Below, one piece after another: positions 1 through 5,149 of a DNA stretch of 6,262 nt. Source of the DNA: Dehalococcoidia bacterium (GTDB taxonomy: Bacteria > Chloroflexota > Dehalococcoidia > JACPQF01); the NCBI GenBank assembly GCA_030650265.1, contig JAUSEJ010000342.1, positions 1 to 6,262 of the forward strand. Direction: 5' to 3'. Made by a program: the position numbers and the translations under genes. Each line of letters begins with the position of its first letter. The first letter of the stretch is position 1. The notes under the pieces are model-generated. The model was not told the DNA's origin, did not search any database, and worked only from the letters and a program-made list of their open reading frames with translations.

Positions 1-72
1 GCTTCTCTGGAGTTCTTGGAGGGCCAGACCCTTCCGGGCGTGGCGATCCTCATGGATAAACCGGCTAACTAG
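1..72 (+). CDS. pgk: Phosphoglycerate kinase, C-terminal end (partial)
   Basis: Only the last 23 codons and the TAG stop at 70-72 are present, in frame from base 1. The peptide begins ASLEFLEG and continues with LPGVAIL. This matches the final conserved segment of phosphoglycerate kinase, which usually reads GGGASLE-LEGK-LPGVAAL; the glycines of that segment lie off the window edge. The cytosolic enzyme transfers the acyl phosphate of 1,3-bisphosphoglycerate to ADP in glycolysis and runs in reverse in gluconeogenesis. The tail (MDKPAN) after the conserved segment is a few residues longer than in many homologues. The following gene encodes the next enzyme of the pathway and starts 33 bases downstream, which supports both the identification and co-transcription. 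The rest of the protein cannot be judged here. Confidence 0.88.
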   Translation, partial: ASLEFLEGQTLPGVAILMDKPAN

Positions 73-90
73 AGCAGAGTGCAGGTTGAA

Positions 91-95
91 AGGAG
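91..95 (+). promoter_or_regulatory. Shine-Dalgarno site setting the apgM start
   Basis: AGGAG, within AAAGGAGAG, ends 10 bases before the ATG at 106 (8 bases if GGAGAG at 92-97 is used). This favours ATG 106 over the in-frame GTG at 79. That GTG lies only six bases after the pgk stop, has no good ribosome-binding site, and would put the Shine-Dalgarno sequence inside the coding region. Confidence 0.75.
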
Positions 96-105
96 AGAAC
101 AGACC

Positions 106-1311
106 ATGGCAGACTTCGAACTTTTGCGAGAGCTTGCGGTGCAGACACCTTCCAAGATCGTTATGATAGTGATGGATGGTCTTGGCGGTCTTCCGATGAC
201 TCCCGGTGGCAAGACGGAGCTCGAATCGGCACATACGCCGAATCTCAACGAGCTGGCTTGCAAGAGCATTTGTGGTCTGTCGGTTCCTATCTCTCCCGGC
301 GTCACCCCCGGCAGTGGTCCGTCTCATCTCGCCCTATTCGGCTACGACCCGATAAAATACGATATCGGGCGCGGCGTCCTGGAGGCTCTTGGCATCGACT
401 TTGATCTAAAGTCAACCGATGTGGCCGCCCGGGGAAACTTCTGCTCGGTCAACGAGCAGGGCATCGTGACTGACCGCAGAGCCGGGCGCATCTCTACCGA
501 GAAGAACGCCGATCTCTGCAAAATTCTCGGGCAGATCCGGATCGATGGGGTCGAGATCTTCGTTGAGCCGGTTAAGGACTACCGGTTCGTGCTGGTCTTA
601 CGCGCCCTCGATCTGGGCGCAGAGGTCACGGAGACAGACCCCCAGCGGGAAGGCCTGTTGCCAAGGCCAGTCGAAGCTCTCAATGCCCAGTCCCGGCGTA
701 CGGCGGAGATTGTGAATCGGTTTGTCGAAGAGGCCAAGGTGGTACTCTGCAATGAGCATCCCGCCAACTTACTCCTCTTGCGAGGTTTCTCCAAGTATCC
801 TGACATTCCCACTATGTCCGAGGTCTACCGGCTGAAGCCAGCCGCAGTTGCCAGTTACCCGATGTATCGTGGTCTGGCCAAGCTGGTAGGGATGAATGTA
901 TTGCCAACCGGACCCAGCCTCGACGACGAAGTCGCAACTCTGAAGAAGCATTATGATGATTTTGATTTCTTCTTCTTCCACGTGAAGTGGACGGATAGCG
1001 CCGGCGAGGATGGCGATTTCGATCGCAAGGTAGCGGTCATCGAAGACGTAGACAAACGAATCCCCGCCATCCTGTCTCTCAATCCTGACGTGGTAATCGT
1101 ATCGGGCGACCACTCGACCCCAGCCGTGCTGAAATCTCATAGCTGGCATCCATTGCCGACTCTGATTTATTCCTCCTATTGTCGTCCAGATGGTCTCCAT
1201 GAGTATTCTGAAACTGCTTGCCGTGCCGGCAGCCTTGGCATATTCCCGGCGGTGGATATCATGCCGCTGGCCCTAGCGAACGCTCTAAAGCTATCTAAAT
1301 ATGGCGCCTGA
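106..1311 (+). CDS. apgM: 2,3-bisphosphoglycerate-independent phosphoglycerate mutase, archaeal type
   Basis: This cytosolic enzyme interconverts 3- and 2-phosphoglycerate without 2,3-bisphosphoglycerate. It belongs to the alkaline phosphatase superfamily and uses a metal-bound serine phosphoenzyme. The predicted protein is 401 aa, close to the usual ~400 aa of the ApgM family. Visible motifs in order are: IVMDGLGG with metal-ligand Asp24; GKTELESAHTPNL (35-47); PGSGPSHLALFGYDP, with Ser70 the likely nucleophile; DRRAGRIST (123-131); FHVKWTDSAGEDGD (291-304) with Asp297; GDHSTPA with Asp335/His336; and HSWHPLP with His345. The position four residues after Asp297 is Glu301, where the motif known to me has a metal-binding His (GHDG); this may be a bacterial subfamily trait. 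The gene sits between pgk and tpiA, which argues for the glycolytic role rather than the related 'proposed homoserine kinase' family. Start chosen from the Shine-Dalgarno sequence at 91-95. Confidence 0.88.
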   Translation: MADFELLRELAVQTPSKIVMIVMDGLGGLPMTPGGKTELESAHTPNLNELACKSICGLSVPISPGVTPGSGPSHLALFGYDPIKYDIGRGVLEALGIDFDLKSTDVAARGNFCSVNEQGIVTDRRAGRISTEKNADLCKILGQIRIDGVEIFVEPVKDYRFVLVLRALDLGAEVTETDPQREGLLPRPVEALNAQSRRTAEIVNRFVEEAKVVLCNEHPANLLLLRGFSKYPDIPTMSEVYRLKPAAVASYPMYRGLAKLVGMNVLPTGPSLDDEVATLKKHYDDFDFFFFHVKWTDSAGEDGDFDRKVAVIEDVDKRIPAILSLNPDVVIVSGDHSTPAVLKSHSWHPLPTLIYSSYCRPDGLHEYSETACRAGSLGIFPAVDIMPLALANALKLSKYGA

Positions 1312-1326
1312 CAAGGAGGACTAACC

Positions 1327-2100
1327 ATGCGCATGCCTATTATTGTCGGAAATTGGAAGATGAACACAAACATCGCCGAGGCTGTAAGCTTGGTCATCTC
1401 GAGTCGGAATCGATTGGACCAGATTCAGGGTGTTGAAAAAGTAGTTTGTCCACCTTTTGTCTGGTTGGCCGAAGTTCGCGATCTTCTAAAGAACTCGACG
1501 GTCAAGCTCGGGGCCCAAAACGTGAGTCACGAGACGACCGGCGCCTATACCGGGGAGATATCAACTAGCATGCTCGCTACGCTATGCCAGCACGTGATCC
1601 TGGGACATTGCGAGCGGCGGCGGTATTTTTGTGAAAACGACGAAACAGTGAATAGGAAGCTCGTGGCAACCCTCAGTGCCGGTCTAGTACCGATAGTCTG
1701 CGTTGGTGAAGAACTGGAGGACAGGGAGGCCGGTCGAACTGAAGAAGTGGTTACCAAACAGGTCAAGGGAATCTTCGATGGCGTCAAATCGCTGGACGGA
1801 ACCGTCATCGCCTACGAGCCTGTATGGGCTATTGGGACTGGCGAAACGCCTTCTGGCCCCCAGGCAAATGCCACAATCGGCGTTATTCGCCAAATCTTCG
1901 ATGACTTCTACGGATGGGAAGTTGCCCGGACTATTCGGATTCTGTATGGTGGCAGCGTCAATTCGTCTAACATAGCCGAGTTCGTCAGTCAACCCGAGAT
2001 CGACGGAGCCCTGTTAGGACGAAGCAGCTTGAAGGCCGACGAATTCGTAAGCATCGTTCGCCAGACGGCCCAAATCAAGAATACGGCATGCAGCGACTGA
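1327..2100 (+). CDS. tpiA: Triosephosphate isomerase
   Basis: This TIM-barrel enzyme interconverts dihydroxyacetone phosphate and glyceraldehyde 3-phosphate in the cytosol. The predicted 257 aa is normal for the family. The N-terminal motif GNWKMN gives substrate-binding Asn9 and catalytic Lys11. ILGHCERR gives the electrophilic His94. AYEPVWAIGTG gives the catalytic base Glu164 and the flexible loop 6. YGGSVN (207-212) and GALLGRSSL (227-235) are the phosphate-binding segments. Two deviations stand out. Cys95 replaces the Ser that normally follows the catalytic His (family motif GHSERR). Arg232 replaces the second Gly of the usual GG in the C-terminal phosphate loop. All primary catalytic residues are intact, so activity is expected. 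A near-perfect AAGGAGGA at 1313-1320 ends six bases before the ATG, and only 15 bases separate the gene from apgM. An in-frame ATG two codons later is less well spaced. Confidence 0.95.
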   Translation: MRMPIIVGNWKMNTNIAEAVSLVISSRNRLDQIQGVEKVVCPPFVWLAEVRDLLKNSTVKLGAQNVSHETTGAYTGEISTSMLATLCQHVILGHCERRRYFCENDETVNRKLVATLSAGLVPIVCVGEELEDREAGRTEEVVTKQVKGIFDGVKSLDGTVIAYEPVWAIGTGETPSGPQANATIGVIRQIFDDFYGWEVARTIRILYGGSVNSSNIAEFVSQPEIDGALLGRSSLKADEFVSIVRQTAQIKNTACSD

Positions 2101-3014
2101 TCGTTGTTGTCGGCCCTACGGCCATAGGCAAGAGCGATCTGGCTCTGCATTTAGCCGAGCGCTTTGGCGGCGAGATTGTCGACGCCGACAGCCGCCAGGC
2201 CTACCGTTTCATGGACATCGGTACAGCCAAACCGACTATAGCCGAACGGGCCCGCGTAACCCACCACCTTGTCGACGTAGTCGCTCCTGGCGAGGAGTTT
2301 ACCCTGGCAACTTATCAGAACTTGGCCTACGCTGCCATCGGAGAGATTCATGGTCGTGGCAGGTTACCGCTTCTGGTGGGGGGCAGCGGGTTATATGTGC
2401 GGGCAGTTGTGGACGGGATGCTCATCCCCCGTGTTCCTCCCAGCCCCCTATTGCGGGCCGAGCTCGAGGCGAGGGCCAGTCAGGATGGGGCGCAGGCTCT
2501 CTATGAGGAACTTGCAGTCGTCGATCCAATCGCCGCGGCCAAGATTGATGCGCGAAACGTTCGGCGGGTAATTCGCGCTCTCGAGGTCTATCGCCTCAGC
2601 GGCACCCCTATCTCCGAATTGCAGACTTGCCAGGCTCCTCCCTACCGTATTCTTATCATTGGCCTCACCGCTCCCCGCGACGTTCTCTACCGGCGAATCG
2701 ACGAGCGAGTCGATAAGCTGATCGAAATGGGTTTGGTGCAGGAAACGCGAGACCTTGTCGGACGGGGTTACTCCCGGGCATTGCCCGCCATGTCTAGCCT
2801 GGGCTACGGCCAAATCTGCATGTTTCTTCGTGGCGAGATTGGACTTGATCAAGCGATCCAGCTTGTCAAGAATGACACTCACCGATTTGCCAGGCAGCAG
2901 TACAACTGGTTTCGTCCCGGCGACCCCCGCATTCATTGGCTCGACATAACTAGGGATTTCCTCGAACCCGCGTCCTCTCTAGTGTGTGGATTTATCTCAA
3001 AGGGTGTTGTATAA
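2088..3014 (+). CDS. miaA: tRNA dimethylallyltransferase (i6A37 synthesis)
   Basis: MiaA transfers a dimethylallyl group from DMAPP to N6 of A37 in tRNAs that read codons beginning with U, which stabilises codon-anticodon pairing. The 308 aa length matches the usual ~300. The P-loop GPTAIGKSDL lies at 9-18, followed by DADSRQAYRFMDIGTAKP, in which Asp34 aligns with the catalytic Asp of the family's DS motif. HHLVDVV, LPLLVGGSGLYV, NVRRVIRALEVYRLSG and the C-terminal HRFARQQYNWFR are also typical; the last resembles the family's R-YAKRQ-TWFR. The start overlaps the end of tpiA by 13 bases. There is no clear Shine-Dalgarno sequence upstream, so translation is probably coupled to tpiA. The N-terminus (four residues before the first strand) fits the family. 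The TAA stop overlaps a perfect TATAAT hexamer. Confidence 0.95.
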   Translation: MQRLIVVVGPTAIGKSDLALHLAERFGGEIVDADSRQAYRFMDIGTAKPTIAERARVTHHLVDVVAPGEEFTLATYQNLAYAAIGEIHGRGRLPLLVGGSGLYVRAVVDGMLIPRVPPSPLLRAELEARASQDGAQALYEELAVVDPIAAAKIDARNVRRVIRALEVYRLSGTPISELQTCQAPPYRILIIGLTAPRDVLYRRIDERVDKLIEMGLVQETRDLVGRGYSRALPAMSSLGYGQICMFLRGEIGLDQAIQLVKNDTHRFARQQYNWFRPGDPRIHWLDITRDFLEPASSLVCGFISKGVV

Positions 3015-3015
3015 T
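2987..3015 (+). promoter_or_regulatory. Candidate sigma-70-type promoter for dapF-dapL-hflX
   Basis: A perfect TATAAT lies at 3010-3015 and spans the miaA stop codon. Seventeen bases upstream, TGGATT at 2987-2992 matches only three of six positions of TTGACA, so the -35 is weak. It falls just before the only gap over 50 bases, where a second transcript would make sense. The predicted start of transcription is near 3022. TATAAT can occur by chance and no other evidence supports it. Confidence 0.4.
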
Positions 3016-3031
3016 CCCTCAAGCCAGGGTA

Positions 3032-3051
3032 GCCGGGAGAGATGTCCCGGC
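3032..3051 (+). other. Stem-loop in the dapF leader
   Basis: GCCGGGA at 3032-3038 and TCCCGGC at 3045-3051 are perfect reverse complements, giving a 7-bp GC-rich stem with a 6-base loop. No T-run follows, so it does not look like a typical intrinsic terminator. It would lie about 10 bases from the 5' end of a transcript from the TATAAT at 3010 and about 13 bases before the dapF Shine-Dalgarno sequence. Possible roles are stabilising the 5' end or modulating translation; both are inference. Confidence 0.45.
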
Positions 3052-3063
3052 CATGAAATGTTT

Positions 3064-3068
3064 GGGAG
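3064..3068 (+). promoter_or_regulatory. Shine-Dalgarno site setting the dapF start
   Basis: GGGAG ends six bases before the ATG at 3075 but directly abuts the in-frame ATG at 3069. Spacing therefore favours 3075, which also gives the usual DapF N-terminus (M-F-KMHG). Confidence 0.7.
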
Positions 3069-3074
3069 ATGTCC

Positions 3075-3950
3075 ATGCGGTTTGCCAAGATGCACGGGAT
3101 TGGCAACGACTATGTGGTTGTAGACGCCCGAAAAGCCCTCGTTAGGCGCTCCGATTGGCAGGCTGCAGCTAAGATACTTTGCGACCGCCACTTTGGCGTC
3201 GGATCTGACGGACTGGTTCTGGTTGAGACTTCCGATACTGCCGATTTCAAGTTCAGAATGCTCAATCCCGATGGTTCCGAGGCCGAGATGTGTGGTAACG
3301 GCATTCGCTGTTTCGCCAAATATGTGGCGGACTTTGGCCTCGTTGATAAGCAAGTGGAGTGGCTAATCGTCGAAACGCTTGCGGGCGTCAGACGGGTCAA
3401 GCTCATGCGGGAAAATGGGGAAGTAGTGAGCGTTCAGGTCAGCATGGGAGCGCCAGTGCTCAGGCCAAGTCGGATACCCGTCATATTGCCCCAGAGTTTA
3501 GACGAAGAACCCGACAGGGTGCTGGATCTACCGGTCATCGTAGGCTCGCGGCATTTGACTGTTGCGTGCGTCTCGATGGGAAATCCCCATGCGGTGGCCT
3601 TTCTGGACGAACCTGTCGCCAGTTTCCCGTTGGTCAGCCTTGGTCCCCTAGTGGAGCTTCATCCGGCTTTCCCCAACCGGATCAACTTCGAGATCGTCAA
3701 CGTCGAGAGCCCCGACCAACTCAATATGCGGGTTTGGGAGCGGGGAGCGGGAGAGACCATGGCCTGCGGCACGGGGGCTTGTGCCGTGGCTGTGGCAGCG
3801 AGATTGCTCGGGTTTATCGGCGATAAAGTTGACATAACCTTGCCAGGAGGCATTCTCACCGTGGAATGGGATGGAAGAGGGGAGGTCCTCTTGACCGGTC
3901 CCGCCGCACTGGTTTTTGAAGGCGAATGGCGGGGTCCAATCAGTTTTTGA
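3075..3950 (+). CDS. dapF: Diaminopimelate epimerase
   Basis: DapF converts LL- to meso-diaminopimelate, the direct precursor of lysine and a peptidoglycan cross-linking residue in many bacteria. It is a cofactor-free cytosolic epimerase that uses two cysteines as acid and base. The 291 aa length is close to the usual ~275-290. Motifs in order are: FAKMHGIGNDYVVVD at the N-terminus; FGVGSDGL (40-47); the first half-site MCGNGIRC with Cys73; SMGNPHAV (167-174); FPNRINFEIV (199-208); and the second half-site ACGTGAC with Cys231, preceded by ERGAGET. Both active-site cysteines are present, so the enzyme should be functional. The start at 3075 is chosen over 3069 on Shine-Dalgarno spacing. dapL follows 17 bases after the stop and supplies the LL-diaminopimelate substrate, so the two genes form one pathway unit. 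Confidence 0.95.
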   Translation: MRFAKMHGIGNDYVVVDARKALVRRSDWQAAAKILCDRHFGVGSDGLVLVETSDTADFKFRMLNPDGSEAEMCGNGIRCFAKYVADFGLVDKQVEWLIVETLAGVRRVKLMRENGEVVSVQVSMGAPVLRPSRIPVILPQSLDEEPDRVLDLPVIVGSRHLTVACVSMGNPHAVAFLDEPVASFPLVSLGPLVELHPAFPNRINFEIVNVESPDQLNMRVWERGAGETMACGTGACAVAVAARLLGFIGDKVDITLPGGILTVEWDGRGEVLLTGPAALVFEGEWRGPISF

Positions 3951-3956
3951 GGAGGG
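3950..3956 (+). promoter_or_regulatory. Shine-Dalgarno site for dapL, long spacing
   Basis: AGGAGGG begins on the last base of the dapF stop codon and ends 11 bases before the dapL ATG at 3968, longer than the usual 5-9. An in-frame TAA at 3962-3964 rules out any earlier dapL start, so ATG 3968 stands. Confidence 0.65.
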
Positions 3957-3967
3957 ACGTGTAACAA

Positions 3968-5149
3968 ATGCGGACGGCCAACCGAATTAGTAAGCTGCCG
4001 CCGTACCTTTTCGCCGAGGTCAGCAAGAAGATAGCCAGGAAGAGGGCGGAAGGTCACGACGTTATAAGTCTGGCAATAGGCGATCCGGACATTCCCACTC
4101 CAGAGCACATAGTGGCGGGACTCTGCGAGGCCGTGCGCGATCCGGTGAATCATCGCTACCCGGAATCTGATGGCCTGCCGGAGTTTCGCAAGGCCATTGC
4201 CGATTGGTATGAGAAGCGATTCGGACTCATTTTCAATCCGGACAAAGAGGTACTGCCGCTCATCGGCTCCAAGGAAGGCATCGGGCATATGGCGCTATGC
4301 TTCATCGATCCTGGGGACGTGGCGCTAGTACCGGACCCTGGCTACCCTGTGTATTCGATTGGAACGATGTTTGCCGGGGGTGAGAGCTTCTTCATGCCCC
4401 TTACGGAGGAGAATGATTTTCTGCCTGATCTCGATGCGATCCCAGCAGGGGTTGCCTCCCGGGCCAAGCTAATGTGGATCAATTACCCCAATAACCCAAC
4501 AGGGGCGGTAGCCGATTTGGACTTCTTCGAAAGGGTGGTGCACTTCGCCAAGAAGTGGGATTTGTTGGTGTGTCACGACGGCCCCTATAGCGAAGTGGCC
4601 TACGATGGCTATCAGCCGGTCAGCTTTCTTCAGGCCCCGGGTGCGATGGATGTGGGCATTGAGTTTCATTCTCTGTCCAAGACGTACAACATGACCGGTT
4701 TTCGGGTGGCCATGGCTGTAGGCAACCCGGTGGCCGTGGATGCCTTGATGCGGGTCAAATCGAATTTGGACTCGGGAATATTTCAGGCCGTCCAGCAGGC
4801 GGCCATAACCGCCTTGCGGGGTCCTCAAGATTGTATACCCGAGCACAACGCCATTTATCAGAGGCGTAGGGACCGCGTCGTCGAGGTGCTGACCAAGCTT
4901 GGGCTTAGGGTCCGTCCGCCCAAGGCCAGCCTTTATGTCTGGGCCAGAGTACCGGAGGGGTATTCGTCTATCGACTTTGCTTCCGAGGTTCTGGAGGCGA
5001 TCGATGTGTTTGTGACGCCTGGCATCGGCTACGGCCCGAGTGGCGAGGGATATGTGAGAATCTCTCTCACTACACCGGATGACAGAATCGATGAAGCTAT
5101 GAGACGTATGGCCGTTTGGGCGGATAATCGTCTAGGCAGGAGCAGCTAA
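3968..5149 (+). CDS. dapL: LL-diaminopimelate aminotransferase
   Basis: This PLP-dependent fold-type I aminotransferase is predicted to convert tetrahydrodipicolinate plus glutamate to LL-diaminopimelate in one step, bypassing the acylated DapD/DapC/DapE route. The 393 aa length fits the family. Visible motifs are: LAIGDPDIPTP (35-45); YPESDGLPEFRKAIADWY (64-81); GSKEGIGHM (100-108), cofactor phosphate region; PDPGYPVY (122-129); NYPNNPTGA with Asn176; CHDGPYSEV with Asp204 and Tyr207 contacting PLP; HSLSKTYNMTGFR with Schiff-base Lys238; and YVRIS with substrate-carboxylate Arg364. Sequence alone does not fully separate DapL from other class I aminotransferases. The adjacent dapF, encoding the next enzyme, strongly supports DapL. 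The gene ends in tandem stops TAA-TAG, and the first stop overlaps the proposed hflX start codon by one base. Confidence 0.85.
   Translation: MRTANRISKLPPYLFAEVSKKIARKRAEGHDVISLAIGDPDIPTPEHIVAGLCEAVRDPVNHRYPESDGLPEFRKAIADWYEKRFGLIFNPDKEVLPLIGSKEGIGHMALCFIDPGDVALVPDPGYPVYSIGTMFAGGESFFMPLTEENDFLPDLDAIPAGVASRAKLMWINYPNNPTGAVADLDFFERVVHFAKKWDLLVCHDGPYSEVAYDGYQPVSFLQAPGAMDVGIEFHSLSKTYNMTGFRVAMAVGNPVAVDALMRVKSNLDSGIFQAVQQAAITALRGPQDCIPEHNAIYQRRRDRVVEVLTKLGLRVRPPKASLYVWARVPEGYSSIDFASEVLEAIDVFVTPGIGYGPSGEGYVRISLTTPDDRIDEAMRRMAVWADNRLGRSS
5138..5142 (+). promoter_or_regulatory. Shine-Dalgarno site for hflX, before an ATA codon
   Basis: AGGAG, inside the last codons of dapL, ends six bases before the ATA at 5149-5151. 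This is ideal spacing. No ATG, GTG or TTG in the hflX frame lies at a usable distance, so the site points to ATA as the initiation codon. Confidence 0.6.

Noticed and set aside
79..105. GTG at 79 as the apgM start, adding nine residues
   Set aside because: The AGGAG at 91-95 would then be coding and no ribosome-binding site precedes the GTG. ATG 106 is better placed.
3032..3060. Stem-loop as an intrinsic terminator after miaA
   Set aside because: The stem is only 7 bp and is followed by CATGAAATG rather than a T-run.
3053..3145. Small open frame (30 codons) starting at ATG 3053 and overlapping the dapF start in another frame
   Set aside because: It has no well-spaced Shine-Dalgarno sequence outside the stem-loop and no recognisable product, and most of it lies within dapF. 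It is likely chance.
3829..3857. Perfect TTGACA at 3829-3834 as a promoter for dapL
   Set aside because: The best -10 at proper spacing (CATTCT) matches only three of six, and the site lies within the conserved 3' part of dapF.
3659..4288. Long minus-strand open frame (209 codons) across the dapF-dapL junction
   Set aside because: It lies opposite two well-identified genes, and its translation shows no recognisable motif. It is a by-product of codon usage on the + strand.
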